A DNA stretch of 64,000 nucleotides from Anthoceros angustus (GCA_010909165.1 MU008162.1:930001-994000); one strand, 5' to 3'. Positions 21,613 through 34,180 are shown, numbered from the stretch's first letter. Made by a program: numbers and translations. Notes: generated by a model not told the origin, from the letters alone.

Positions 21613-24345
21613 CGCAAGACTTTCGAGATGAAGCAGCTTGGACTTTGTTCCTTTTTCTTCCCCGGTGGTGTCTCCGTCGCTCTAGAGGTGGGAGTTTAGG
21701 TCACAGGGAGGTTGCCTCCCGGCTCCGCCATTTCCCGGCCGAGGACTGGCAAGCTCTTCAGGAAGAGGGGGGTTGTGCTTCTCGATCGAGGTTGAAGTCC
21801 GCTAAGGTTGATTAGGTTTGTTAAGACTCCATGAAAGTGTGTCTCAAAAGGTGTCTCCTGCTTGGTCACGCAGGCAAGTATGCTAGGAGACTATTACTGC
21901 TCTTAGGGCCATTCACCTGACTCCAGATGTCCCTATCCCACCAGATATCTTGGAGTTTGTGGCTGAGGAGCCCTTCTGGTCGTGCTCTAACTACCGCCTC
22001 GCAGCTCTCTTCTAGAGGTCTTTTTAAAATAGTCTATGATTACCTTCGTGACTACTTCTCTCATGAGGATCCCTCTAGTGGTTTTTCAGAGCTCTTTATT
22101 ATGGCGGCAGTTGTTGGCGGAGAGCCCGGTTTCACAGTGTTGGGGGCGGCGGGCTTTTGGCGTGGAGAAGCCCACACGAGTGCGCCTATCGTGGGAGGCT
22201 TCCTGCGTCTTATTAGCCGCAGCATTGCCCTCCAGCTCAGGGAGCAATTTCGAGCTCATCTTAGCCCCCATCAATTTGGCATCGCTACTCCGGGGGGCTG
22301 CGAGACGGTGAGTTTTGGAGTCGAGGCGGTTCTCCAGCTACATCCATATTGGGTTGCCCTTCAGGTCGATGTTGAGAATGCTTTTAGCACTATATCTAGG
22401 GCGGCCATCTTCCAGGAACTTAAAGATGCGGGTGGGCTACTGGCAAGTCTTATTCCTTTTGTTCGGTCTTTCTATGGTTTCTCGTCTAACCTATATTGTC
22501 AGCAGACTGTGCTTTACTCCGCAACGGGAACCAGGTAGGGGGATCCCTTGGGGGGAGCTCTCTTTGCTATGGCACATTTCAGGGCCTTGTCAATAAATGC
22601 CTCCTCGGTGTGGGAGTGCCTCTTTCCGTCGATGGCCGACGACACCTACATCCTTGGGCCGGTGGATAAAGTCAAAGATGCTTTCGACCTCTTCTCCTTA
22701 AAGCTCTCTCACCTTGGCTTGAAGGTCAAGATCTTGAAGTGCAAGGTTTAGTCCTGTCCAGTTTTACACCCCCTCTTCATTATCCCGAGGGGGATATTGA
22801 TTCTCCACAAGGGCTGCGGGTCCTTGGAGTCCCAATCGGGCCCTCGGGCTTTATACGGGAATTTGTAAATGATGCTTTAAAAGAGGATCTTGCACATATC
22901 AACGACCTCTCTAGGTTGGGCGACCTGCAAGTGGCCTTCGGCATCCTCTCTTCTTGCTTCGCGCGCGGCCCTAGGTATCTCATTTGCACTGTCCCCCCCT
23001 CTTTAGTTTTTCTTTCTCAACTTGGAGATTTCGACAAGTAGGTTATGCAATCTCTGGGAGACATTATCGGCCCAGGTTCCTTCGAATGTGCGGCCGGGGA
23101 CTTGGCTGGTGACAGGCGTTCCTCCCTGTTGCTTTTGGGGGCGCAGGTCTTTTGGCCATGGAGGCCTCGGCACTAGCAATTTTTCTAGGAAGCTAGGCCC
23201 TCTCGACCCCAATTTTGGCCTCTCGCTTCCTTATTCGAGATAGCATCATTTTGGAGAATTTCGTCGCACGAGTTGAGGAGGGGGGCTTCCCCCTCCAAGT
23301 CTTCCTAAGGTTGGCTAGGCACCTGTTACCCCCTCTAGCCAGGGAGGCCATGCCTTCTTTTTCTTCGTTTCTCGCAGACGGGTTTCGGGAGTTGCAGGCT
23401 TCTCTCCAGGAGAAGCATAATGGGTAGATGCTGTAGGGTCTTCTTTTGGATTCTTCTATTCATCGTCCCACTAGAGCTCGCCTTTGCTCTTGCTCCGAGA
23501 AGTATGCAGGTTCCTGGCTTCTGGCCTGCCCTTGCATCCAGGCGTTCCGAATCACACTAGCTTCTTTTTCTACCGCGATTAGGTTTCGCCTAGGTCTGGT
23601 CCAACCACTAGCCTGCTCTCTTCCGATTTGCTGCTGTGGGGCCTCCATCGATGACCTTGGGGCCCACTTAGCGCATTGTCCAATGGGTGGATAACGTATT
23701 GCTGCACACGACGCTGTTGGAGACGTCATGTTCTCGATAGCCAAGGAGAGCGGTTTCTTCCCTTTCAAGGAGCGGCAGTATATATCAAAGCTGACCTTTT
23801 CTTAATGTGGGCGGACGTGGTTGTCACTGACCCAACTAGAGATTTTGTTAGCGACCATGTCATCATCAACCCTCCAGGTGGGGCGGCGGAAGGGAGCGCA
23901 ACTAAAAAAATTTACAAGTATAGGCCCATGCATCAAGGTCACATTTTCATCCCCCATGTCATTAACTCCCATGGGGCCTTGGGTAAGATTTTTTCTTGTT
24001 TTATCAAGGAATGCGCAAGGGCCTACTGTAACGACAGAGGCGGGGTTGGCCTCCCCCTTTCCAATGTCGTGACATATTTCAGGCAACGGGTTTCCATCGC
24101 CCTGCAAAGGGCGTTGCCCCGCGCCATCTTTAGGATGATCACGAGTGCTGGAGACGCGGCATCGGCGGCTCCAGTGGTAAGTAGGCCCTTCCCTATCTCG
24201 GACGACGACATCTTGGGGGTGGTTGGGGGTTATAGGGTAGATTAGTGCAGGGGCAGCCCCCCCCTTCCTAGCGTGGTGCTCCATCAGGGATTTTTCCCTT
24301 TCGCCTCGGGGTAGATGGGATTTCCCATCTCGTTCTTTTCATAAA
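21613..24345 (+). pseudogene. Non-LTR retroelement, right part with reverse transcriptase
   Basis: This continues the frame interrupted at 2712. After two stops near 21812, the RT domain reads from about 21927: HQFGIATPGGCE, then VALQVDVENAFSTIS (palm strand with catalytic Asp), FQELKDAGG and LIPFVRSFYGF. In a shifted frame, GALFAMAHFRAL and the catalytic MADDTYILGP near 22630 follow. Then come GLRVLGVPIGPSGF and LGDLQVAFGILSSCFARGP near 22800-22960. Further fragments are CIQAFRITLASFSTAIRFRLG near 23540 and a C-terminal segment beginning AHDAVGDVMFS at about 23705. At least six frame breaks make it inactive. This RT type is known from non-LTR-like elements of plants and algae. The 3' end near 24345 reads TTTTCATAAAGTC. 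Confidence 0.8.
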
Positions 24346-24377
24346 GTCTTCACATACACATATAATGTAGGTAGGCC

Positions 24378-25150
24378 AATGGAGACTTTATTAAAAAGAA
24401 GAAATGAGAAAACCCATCTACCCCGAACCGAGGGGGACAACCCACTAAAGGGCCAAGAGCCAGGGGGGCTAGCCCCCACGAATGCCAACCCCGAAGCTAC
24501 CTACCACCCCGATTATGTCATGGTTCGAGACGAGGAAAGGCCTACCTACAGCAGGTGTCGATGATGCCACGTCTCCTACGCTTGTTGGCATCTTATAAAT
24601 AGCGTTGGCCAGCGCCCTCTGCAAGGTCATGGATACCCGCTATCGAAAGAAAGCCACCACCGAGGAAAAAGGGACCCACCTCGTTCCGACGACTGTGGTA
24701 GGCTTTCACACAATCCTTAATGAGCAGGAAAAGGGACCCACCTCGTTCCGACGACTGTGGTAGGCTTTCACACAATCCTTAATGAGCCAGGAAAAATGCT
24801 TGCCCATGGCCTCGTGAGTTTCAATGGCGAGGGGGATGAAGGCGTGGCCATCCTGCGAAGGTGTGTACTTGTGTACCTTGGCAATCGCGCATCCCTCCGC
24901 TGCCTAGCGTGGAGGGTTGATATTGACATGCTCACAACGGAGTTTTGGGTAGGGTCCATTACGACGACGTCCGCAACAGAGATTTGGTCCCCCCGGATCA
25001 GAAATAGATCCGCCCTGCCCGACACCCCATTGTGCAGGGTATATGGACGCTCCCTATACGGAAAATAACCGCTCTCCTTGGCCATCGAGAACATGACATC
25101 GCGAACGGCGTCATGCATAGCAATACGTTGCCCTCCAATTGGAGGGCGAG
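24378..25150 (-). pseudogene. Second 3' end of the non-LTR family, inverted
   Basis: On the minus strand this repeats the tail of the element that ends at 24345. It reads RIAMHDAVRDVMFSMAKESG from about 25140, matching the plus-strand sequence near 23700. It ends in the same terminal block: GGGTTTTCTCATTTC and ATAAAGTC on the minus strand at 24391-24422. The two 3' ends face each other, tail to tail, about 30 bp apart. This copy is 5'-truncated at about 25150, and its internal frames are broken. Confidence 0.75.
24663..24786. repeat. 62-bp tandem duplication inside the inverted 3' end
   Basis: The block GGGACCCACCTCGTTCCGAC through CACAATCCTTAATGAG is present twice with a period of 62 bp and almost no mismatch, so it arose recently relative to the rest of the element. 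Confidence 0.9.
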
Positions 25151-25376
25151 CCAGGTGTACATACGTACGTACTATATATGTGCGTAGGAGTTTCTCACCG
25201 CACCACGGTATTTTTTTAAATTTGGATACTTTATACGTCAAAGAATACATCCAAGTCCTGCATCATAGTTTGCCTTCGTGGCTTTCCATAGCGTGTCTTC
25301 ATACAATACTTATTGTGGTCGCGCATGTAAGAAGTCTCTTGCGGAAGTCCCGTGCCCACATACATGGGACGCCATG

Positions 25377-26000
25377 CTACTTACACGTTTCGGTTTCGTG
25401 ACATTTTGCATTATTGACCCAATGCTCAGTAACAACAACAAGCATTGTATCTATGTCCACTGATGGTGGAAGAATCAATATGGGATAAAAATTTGTATAG
25501 CTGGAAAGAGGGAACAAAACATATTTTACACAAAGTAGTAACAAAAGAAAGTAATACAAACTAGAGAAATAACCAAATCGATCAATCAACTGTATCGGAA
25601 TAATTATGTGGGCGAGGATATAGAACCAATTATGTCCACGGAAAAAGGTTACTTGACCCATAGCACCTGCAGCCTTAAAAGTAGGTAACTTCTCCTTCTT
25701 ATATTGCCATTGCACTGGTGTAAGGTCCTCGTTGATGTACAATGCTGTCTCCCAGACAATAATCCTTGCCTTTAATATTTCAAGCCCATCATCCAGGGAA
25801 TGAAAAGTCACATGAAGGATTGAGAACTCTAAGAATTGAGAGTCAGACCTGGTGTTAACTGTCTGAGTCTTACCCGGGTGCCATTTTAGTCTCATGGGCT
25901 TTAACCATTCACCATCTGAAACTTTATTACCACTAGAGCAAAAGGGCTGTAGGGGGATTTCTTCCCGTTTTGCATCGCTAAATCTGAAAAAATCGGCCAT
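25377..26000 (-). CDS. Hypothetical open frame of 207 codons, not recognised
   Basis: A single open frame starts at an ATG at 26000. Its first 110 residues are mixed and globular-looking (for example LKPMRLKWHPGKTQTVNT). The second half is a long hydrophobic stretch (FGYFSSLYYFLLLLLCVKY) translated from AT-rich DNA. I know of no family that matches. It may be a remnant exon of a transposable element or simply a chance frame; no promoter or splice context supports it. Confidence 0.2.
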   Translation of the reverse strand: MADFFRFSDAKREEIPLQPFCSSGNKVSDGEWLKPMRLKWHPGKTQTVNTRSDSQFLEFSILHVTFHSLDDGLEILKARIIVWETALYINEDLTPVQWQYKKEKLPTFKAAGAMGQVTFFRGHNWFYILAHIIIPIQLIDRFGYFSSLYYFLLLLLCVKYVLFPLSSYTNFYPILILPPSVDIDTMLVVVTEHWVNNAKCHETETCK

Positions 26001-27372
26001 TCACACATAGAAGCATTTTTTAAAGCATTGACTTGAAAAATTCTAATAAATTGAACTTATCCAAGAAGAAATGCCCCGAAATTTTCAATCATAGCACCTT
26101 AGTAACTTGCTCGTAGATTCTACTAATATTTTGATAAGTGCTCCCTTTAAGGAGTGACATCTAGATATGCTTTCACTAAAAAACATTTGGATGGGTTCAT
26201 TGAAATTTCATAGTCAAGCCTCGCTGGGACGGATTAATACTAGGATGGGGTACCACTCATTCCTCATCCTCATAGCCATGTGGGGCCACACGTTATGAAG
26301 CATGCCCTCATCTGCGCCTAATATAAATCACACCCTCGTCTCATGTACAGGACTTCGATATATACTTCAAAAAATATATATAAAGTCTCTAAATTCTCGG
26401 AAAATAATATTTTAATAATAATATAAAAATAATAGTTCAGTAGTTCTTACCAACATTTTAGCTAGCAATTGACCGGTCCACATTAGCACGGCTCCCGGCG
26501 TGTGGTTTGGCGAAAAGCATGGCTCCTAGATAGGTGCTTCGCAAAAGGCATGGGTCCTTGGTAGGTGCTTCTGGAAAGGCGTAGCCAAGTGATACACCTA
26601 TGTATGATTTGGACTCCCCTAGCGACATTTGGACACCTAAATCGCTTAGAAAAATAAACTGAATTAAATCATAGAATATAAATAAATTATTCCATTACAA
26701 CAATATTTTATTATTTACATATTAATATTCCCTATAGAATAAAAATAAATTTATCTTGCTATCGAAGAGTTAAGAAGCAGTGCATATCTGATCACTTAAT
26801 ACTCCCTCAAATCGTCGATGTTTTATTCTCATACATACACATTCAACGTATAAAAAATACCCCAACCACTAAAAGACTGACGGAAGTCAACAAACAAGTT
26901 AGAAGTCAATATACCAGCACAAATTCAACTACCATAAATACAATGTCTCACCTTCCAAAAAAGACCCGAGTACCAAGGGAAGCTTGTGGGTTTCCGGAAC
27001 TCTAAAGACTCAAGGAGGCAATCAATTCCGTCGCGGCTAAGGAAATGCTGGCACGCAACGAGATGATGAAATTAGATTGACATCACCATACGGAAAACCA
27101 TCTCACTGACCCAAATGTACACAGCTAGGAAATTCGATTGCAGCTGAACGGCCCTCAAGCCTGCAAGAAAGGTGCCTGGTTTTTGCTACGCAGTACGGCG
27201 AGGGTCCTGCTCAGCCTGCAGCACAAACAAGGAGTTTGCAATCAACCGCTGGGATAAGAAGAAAAGAAGGGCAGTACCAAAAACGAAATGCAGAAGCGCA
27301 GTCTGACCTAATCAGGAAGGCAGGCACCTTACCCGCGAAAGGAAAACTGGGATATTCAGGAGGAGGGAATAA
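26001..27372. other. AT-rich intergenic stretch
   Basis: No gene or RNA is seen. A small imperfect repeat of about 37 bp (GGCGAAAAGCATGGCTCCTAG-like) occurs three times at 26508-26590. The 3' UTR and terminator of the PIRL gene should lie in the last few hundred bases. Confidence 0.4.
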
Positions 27373-29424
27373 TCAAGCAGCGTTTGCCAGCTCCTTGGCC
27401 CTCTTTTTCCTACTCCTCTTAAGCAATCCAAGAACAAACAAAGCAAACTTCAAAACGACACCTCCTCTTCTTGATTTCTTATCAGACCCTTGCTTTATTT
27501 CGATATGCCTTCGCATGTAGTCGAGCACAGCCTGGGCAAACCAACAACAAACGACAGCACCTTGGGATAAGTGAAAAATAAATATAATTATATGTTGCCA
27601 GGCGGATTTCCCTATTGCAACAGGGTACGAGACACAAGATACGAAACCGACATTGCACGGAATGGAGAAAACACCTCTTGGTACCTTCTTGCCTTGGTGG
27701 GCAATTTCCAAAGGAGGAACTTGAAACGGATTGCCATCCAGCTTCAGTTCCCGCAAGTTGGTTAGCTGGGCGAAGGAGTCTGGCAACACAGTGATGTGGT
27801 TGAAGCTTATGTCCAGCTCCTGGAGCCTTTGGAGGTTTCCAATAGACTGAGGCAAAGTCTTGAGCTCATTGAAGTTGGAGGAAACGTCCAACCTCACAAG
27901 GTTAGGCAAAGAACATACACTCTCTGGAAGTGCCTCAAGGTGGTTGAAGTGCACATCCAGCTCCTGCAAGTTCGTCAGAGAGCTCATGGTGGTTGGCAGC
28001 CGAGTGATGCTGTTCAAATGGACGGAGAGTATCCGGAGGGATATGAGATGCCCCACAGCTTCTGGCAACGCTTTGAGGTGGTTGAAATCTGCACGTAATT
28101 CCTCTAGGGAGTAACATCCCCCTATCGTCCACGGCAACTCCTCAATACCATTCTTCATGATATTGAGTTTCTGCAAATTTGACAGCCGCCCTAAACCCTC
28201 AGGCAGCTCCTTGAGCTTGTTGGAGCTCACATCAAGAATCGTCAGTTGCTTGAGGTCTCCAATCGACTCCGGCAATCTCTCCAGTTGATTTTTCGCGAGA
28301 TTCAGGACCTTCAAGTTGATGAGAAGCCCAATAGAATCTGGCAGCCAAGTCAACTCCGTATCCTTCAAAACCAAGTTATCCGCACCATTTTCCACAGCGG
28401 ATTCCAGAACAGCGAGGAGATTAGGTGGGCAAGCTCCAGCAGCTCCATCCTCGTGAATGGTAGTCATAGGCTCAAAACCTGCCAGTTAGAAACGCGCTTT
28501 CAACATCAGCCATGACGAGGCCACGGTACTTCGCATATCGCTATGAAAGGATCTAAACCCTAGAAGACAGCCCCAAAGGCACCGTGCTAGCCAAAAGATC
28601 GACACGAACGACAAAGGCTCACCGCCGCTGGCTGAAGACACCGATGTGGACACCAGGGGAATTAAAGAAAGCGTGTTCTTGTCTTGGCCACCGGTCTTGC
28701 CTTCTGCAGGCTCCCCGGTCCAAGGAGAAACGTACTTGGGGAGAGGGTCCTCAACAACGTTGCCGTTGTACCCCCTGTGTGACGGGACAGCCAAATCCAG
28801 AGCAAGGTGACTGGCATTCGGTTTCTCCAACCTGGAAGACAGGTCCTTCTCCCAGTCCCTGGCAACGGATTTCCCATTCCCTGCACTCGATGCCACATTT
28901 GCATTCGCATCGGCACCGGCGCTCGCATTTCCTAGTACGTGCAAAATTTTCTCATCCAAGATGGCACCCAAATCCGATAGCGCCCCATTGTCACTCGACG
29001 GACCTGCCGCGGTACTGACAGGCGGGTGCAGGGACACCACGGTAGCATGCACCTTGAGCAGGAGAGCATCAAACCGGCGGTGCCTCTCCTCCAGTTCCAG
29101 CACCGCCGTAGCCATCCGCTTCTCAGCCTGCGCCTGGCAGCGCAGCACGTCTTCCCTCATCTCCTGGTACGCCCGGAACACCGGATGCGGAATGGCCTCC
29201 GGGCGGTGCTGGATCATCACCGCCTCCAGCCGCCCGCCCAATGCGCTGTCCACCTTGGCCACCACTTCCCGAGCCGAGTCCACCTGATCCAGCGACGGCC
29301 TCGGCGGAAGCGAGCGCTGCAGCTGCGTCATCTCCTCCACCAGTTCCTCCAGCGTCCGCGCCATGGCCCCCATAGCCCCCATAGCACCCGCACATGGCCC
29401 CGCCTCCTGCCCCGCAGAATTCAC
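27373..29424 (-). CDS. Plant intracellular Ras-group-related LRR protein (PIRL), three exons, 584 aa
   Basis: Exons are 29424..28623, 28478..27685 and 27531..27373. The junctions G|GTGAGC / CAG|GTTTT (phase 1) and AAG|GTACCA / CAG|GCTGTG (phase 0) keep one frame. PIRLs are cytosolic plant proteins related to animal SHOC2; some Arabidopsis members are needed for pollen development. The N-terminal part (about 1-270) has the MARTLEELVEEMTQLQRSL helix and a Ser/Pro-rich linker. About ten 23-residue repeats of the type LPxSIGxLxxLxxLDVSxNxL follow, ending NPFQVPPLEIAHQG. The C-terminus is a basic helix AVLDYMRRHIEIKQG. Second-intron sequence happens to be open, so reading through it gives a false 364-residue protein. 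ATGs at 29424 or slightly downstream (MGAMGAMART) are possible starts. Confidence 0.9.
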
Positions 29425-31790
29425 CGAGCTCCCTCACCGCCCACCAGCGCAAATCCCATCAAAACGCTCCAACAAAACTGCCTCCGGCTGCCTCCGTCTC
29501 CCCCGCCCCGCCTACTCCTGAATCCGGCTCAGTCAGCCCCAGCCCCTCAAGCCTCCAAATGCCAATGCAAATGCAAATGCAGATGCAACTGCACACGCCG
29601 CCTTCTCCGAATTCAAGACACCTATCTCCGACCACAGCTGCCAGAGCTGGCCCCACTATGACTAAGCACAGCAAGAAGAGGAGGAGGAGGACGAAGAAGC
29701 TAAGGAAGAAGAAGCAGGAAAGAAGAGCAAGGGAAGGAGAAGGAGAAGGGGAAGGAAAACCGGAGTTTCCCCTCGCTCTTTGCTCCCTTCCTTCCTCCCA
29801 CCCACCGGTGCGGTGGGGCTCACAGCCCCAGCAAAGCTGCTGACACACAAGGCTCGTTTTCCAGAGCAGCCCGGCCCTGGCGATGGCACCGGCATTCCCC
29901 ACGCTCTCCGCGCGCAGCCGAAGCAGCCGAGTCTCTCAAGGCGCGATCTGGCGCCGGGGGCTGCTGCTATGTAGAGAGCGACACACTGGCGCATAAAAAT
30001 TCACCAAATATGACAAAAAAAACTGCACCCAGGTATGTACAACCACAGTGCAGAATGGCAGGACACCAAGTCCAACAGCTTCAACTTCAACTGCACAGCA
30101 GAGACGTCTCGCAGCCCTGCCCTGACTTACCCCCGTTTTAGGGTTTCATTCTTCGCCGCGACGATGCTCGACCGAGCTTGCGGCTGCAGCGGCAGCTGCA
30201 GCGCACGGAGCTTGATGACGAGAGGGAAGACGGAAGTGGAGAACAATGTCAGATCGGAGCTGCCAAAGTGCTGTGACAGAATTGGATGCCGGTAGTGGAC
30301 TGTGACGGACGGCAAGAAGCTTCAACCATGGCGTTGATGTTTGCTCACCTCAAGGTGTGTGGTTGGAACTCGTGCTGTCCAGTCCTCAGACCGAGAAAGG
30401 TTGGAGGAGCTGGTTGCCGGATAAGGAGTCGACGGTGGCGTTATCTGCCACTTGCCTGCACCGCACGCCAACATCTGCGGGGACTGGCCAGCTATGGTGA
30501 AAGGTGACAAAGTTCGTGAAAGGTAAAAACGACGGCAAATCCGCTGCGGTGACGTCGTGTAAAACAAGAGGCGGGGTGGATCTGAGAAGCTGTAGATCGG
30601 GGCTCGGGAGGGAAGCCGTACCGGAGTAGGGATGGAGGAGGGAGGAGATGGAGATGCCATGGCCTGTCCCTGGCTGCGGACTGCGTTGTGCGCGTGCGGG
30701 GGAGGTGAGTCTGGTGATGGCGAGGTCTTGCAATCAGGTCGTTTCAGGAGTCACGGAAGCACCTGCCTGGATTCCTGCTCTCCCGGCACGCGGGTAGGTT
30801 GCAGCGACGAGGACAAGTCTGACAGAGTGGCGGTCCCGTTCCGGGTCGCAAACGCAGCTTGCGAAGTGCGGTGCGAGCAGGTGGTTGTGATGGGAGCCGA
30901 GTAGGCTGGACCCGGGTTATGGTGTGCCTCTGTGTTCCTTCCTAGCAGGTGTGGTGGTGGCAGGCTTTGATCGTTCTGCGCGAAGAACGTTGCGAGAGTC
31001 ACGGGTATCGCCGTGGCAGGCTGATCGCCGTGGATGCGTTTCTTCTCCTTGTTTATTGTCGTCGGCCTGTTTTCTTGTTGGATGTTGGACGGGAATTTTG
31101 GAAATGATGGAGATGGCAGACGCAGCACTGCAGCGTGCACTTCTTCTGCATTCTTTTATGCTCCCGCGGGCTTCTTTGTTTACTGATGAGGCTACTGTTC
31201 ACCCGGCTATGGTATGCTCTAGAAACACTACGCTGCGAAGGATGAGTGCCAGGGCTAAGTGACAGCAGGAGCTGCATTATGTACCACAAGCTTTCTGCAG
31301 CATTGCCATTGGCTTTTCAAGAGGCGCTCCCACAGAGGATTCTGTCGTCCTTATTAAAGCCTGGGGATGCGGCAGGACATATTCGCCTGGACAAAACAGC
31401 AGCGGGTTGGGATCGGAATCCCCTTGCGTGCAGACACAATGTTGGAGATGGCCAACTGAACAACAAGGATATGGTCAACCGTGAAGGGATTATGTTCGCA
31501 AATGTATCGATCACTACCAGGTTTCGGATGGTTCTGGTTTTTACGTACCAATTGCGGTGTGATGTGATTCTAGAGCCTAGAATTCAAGCTGCTGCAGGTA
31601 TTGATCATCTATTCGGCACCACGTCTTTGGAAATGGTCCGACCATAGTCAACTTCTTGCGGATGCTTCGTTCCTGAACTCCAACAACTCGCTGCAGACAT
31701 GTTTGAAGGCATAGATTTCGAGGGTATAGGAGAGACCGATCATGGCGTCGATTTCGGGACTACGGAAACAAGCTTCCAGCCTTGACCCAC
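29425..31790. other. Upstream region of the PIRL gene and unassigned DNA
   Basis: Close to the PIRL start are an (ATGCAA)n-like run at 29557-29590 and a purine-rich plus strand at 29668-29755. The latter is CT-rich in the sense of the gene, as in many plant 5' UTRs. At 30137 a telobox-like TTTTAGGGTTTC lies just before an ATG-led plus-strand frame of about 40 codons (30163-30295), which I cannot identify. No other gene is recognised up to 31790. Confidence 0.35.
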
Positions 31791-31794
31791 AAGA

Positions 31795-32390
31795 AATACC
31801 AAGACACCATTTGTGCCATGAAAGATACAACAACACCATTGGTGGCATGAGAAGTACCAACACCATTGGTGCCATGAGAAATATCAACTCAAGGTCATCA
31901 GAGGAGCGCCATCAGGAAATACAAATTAAAGGTAAAGAGATGACCGATTGCTAGCACTTACACGAAGCACTTTCATGGAAGCATCAGCAAATACAAGTTA
32001 AAGGTAAAGGGATGACAGATTGCAAGCACTTACGCAGAGCACTTTCACGGAAGCATCAGGAAATACAAGTTAAAGGTAAAGAGTGACCAATTGCAAACAT
32101 TTACGCACAGCACTTTCACGAAGCATCAGGAAATACAAGTTAAAGGTAAAGAGATAACCAAGAAGAGGAAAAGAAGATTTTATTATAAAAAAGAGATGGA
32201 AAAACCCATCCACCAAGAAGCACTTTCACGGAATCGCATGCGAGCCACTGGAGATGAAGCTTCACACGAAGCACTTTCACAGAAGCATGCGAGCCACTGG
32301 AGAAGGCACTGTAGATGGAAGCTTCAAGCGAAGCATGCGAGCCAGGAAGCATGCGGGCCACTGGCGATGGAAGCTTCGAAATTCGAAATA
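31795..32390. repeat. Three adjoining minisatellites
   Basis: At 31800-31885 a unit of about 30 bp (ACACCATTGGTGCCATGAGA) occurs three times. At 31912-32160 a unit of about 60 bp with AGGAAATACAAGTTAAAGGT and AAGCACTTTCACGGAAGCATC occurs four times. At 32210-32385 units built on GAAGCATGCGAGCCACTGGAG recur. Units differ by a few substitutions and short gaps. Confidence 0.85.
32172..32212 (-). mobile_element. Isolated 3' terminus of the non-LTR family
   Basis: The sequence GATTTTATTATAAAAAAGAG followed by ATGGAAAAACCCATCC closely resembles the terminal block at 24387-24422. It is in the same orientation as the inverted copy. Nothing upstream of the last 40 bp is conserved, so this is a very short 5'-truncated insertion or a chance likeness. 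Confidence 0.35.
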
Positions 32391-32559
32391 CCTTTCACGA
32401 GTGAAGGAATGTTTCCAACCGACTGTGCACACGCCAGCAGATTCCGGCATAGTCCTGTGGGCCTTGCTCTGAAGGGAAATCTGAACTGTCTTCCTGCAGG
32501 ACGACATCAGCAACAACAGGGGCTGCCAGAACCACGTGGAGGAGCTTTAAATTTAACCA

Positions 32560-34180
32560 GGAACGAGGAGATGAATTGATACCTCTCGGCACATTTCCAG
32601 CTGCAAAGAACAGGAAAAGCTGAAGTGAAGAATATACGAGTCCCCCGTGACAAAACGCAGAGCAAGCAAACCGTGGCGGAGGGATAAGATCGGACCTCGC
32701 CCTGGTCGATCGTATGGACGAGGATTTGATTTTCTCACCAAAATCGATCCTCCGTCATTCTGAAGTCCACATTGGGGATGCCATGTGATTGAAGTCTGCC
32801 TGAAAGATCTGAGGATGCTTCCGAATTGAGTCACAGTGTACCATTCACAACTTTGTCTTTGTTTTTCCGAACGGCCACATCCAAATAATATGGATGTCGC
32901 ATTTCTCCTGTCTCGCATCTTCCTACAGTTTCCTGTAATCGCCTTGCTCTTCATCGATGCGAAAGAGCCTTGAGAACGTGTACACTCATTGAGGATCTCA
33001 GTTGCAGCCAGCTTGTTGAACGCGTCAGTAAAGTGGAGCCCAACCCAAATCATGTGCTCGGAAGGATCACTGCACAGGACCGTGTTGCCTTGTCCGCAGA
33101 ACAAGGTCTGATTGAAGTTGTAGCCGAAGGTCCCCGGACCCCCGCAGCACACCAGGAATCCTTCCTTAAATCCTGATCCACCAAAGCACCCTCTTGATGT
33201 TGATGGCAGATCGTGCACCATTTGATGAGCCGGGGACCAAGACATTAAGCTTACCGTACGTAGCAGTGCGCTGTAGATGAGTGTGTGGACGTCCGCAACT
33301 GCGAACACAGCTTCTTGGAAGTGTCGTCCAACACATCTTCGAGCGCCTCCTGGACGAGCGTGCTTGTGTACTTGGCAACGGCTTTGAACCCCGAGAGGCA
33401 GCCAGTTTTTGCGCTGCACACAGCTCCAGGAAAGTTCTTCATGTTGGGGTTGCTGAGCAGGAATCGAAGGCAGCCAATGGGCGGGATGTTCCACAGTATC
33501 AACTGCCTGGCCCCAACTCCCTCGTAAAGCCTCTGCAGCGATGACAGATGAACTCCCATCACCCATGAGCAGCACTGCATCCGTCAAGCACATGTGCACC
33601 AAAGATCCGAATGTGAGTAGTTGTGGTTACCGTGACTGCCAAGGAGATGTCGGAGGCGATCTGAGAGAGATGACTGCTTTGATGGCGTCCTCAGAAGCAG
33701 CTGGACTCCGATTGCTATGTAATACACCCCCTTTCTCTTGAAAGACGATCGGGCAGGCACTGAAACCAAGCATCAGCAACATTTTGCATGCATGGACAAA
33801 GACAAACATCACCAGGAATGACATCTCCAGAAGGGATGCTTGGCATCAAGAGAAGCGAATCCAGGTTCCCACTCAACTTCCATCAGAATTTGAGTTCTAA
33901 CAGTAACCACATTAAGCAATGTGGGGGTGCAGCTGTCTGTTACCGATCCACTCGATCACGAGCCTTCCATCGCAGAATCTGCCTGTCGGGTGACCAGGAC
34001 ATGTTTAAACCCCCGTGAGACGTGAGAGGGAAAGGCGAGAGGGATGTTGGAAGCCAGTCCGTGGGTGCCCAGGATTTCCACATCCTGCAACCTGCCCGGC
34101 TGCACAAACTGGAGCACCAGGCCCAAGCAGAGCAGCAAGGCAGACTTCATTGTGAAAGAATTCGAACTTGGCATCAGCAA
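32560..34180 (-). pseudogene. GDSL esterase/lipase, degenerate
   Basis: Minus-strand pieces in order match an SGNH/GDSL esterase. They are a hydrophobic leader MKSALLLCLGLVLQF (34147); PGHPTGRFCDGRLVIEWI ending at a donor (about 33998-33944); LLGSHGNHNYSHSDLW (about 33640); LQRLYEGVGARQLILWNIPP followed by IGC (33540); and CCGGPGTFGYNFNQTLFC then CSDPSEHMIWVGLHFTDA near 33130-33010. The catalytic Asp of block V (normally W-D-G-x-H) is Val here, and block I with the nucleophilic Ser is not found. Frame changes between pieces could partly be introns, but the TAA in front of PGHP and the lost catalytic residues argue for a pseudogene. A functional protein would be secreted and hydrolyse lipid or cell-wall esters. 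Confidence 0.6.

Noticed and set aside
29026-29661. 211-codon plus-strand frame over PIRL exon 1
   Set aside because: Antisense shadow; the PIRL exon has matching splice phases and family motifs.
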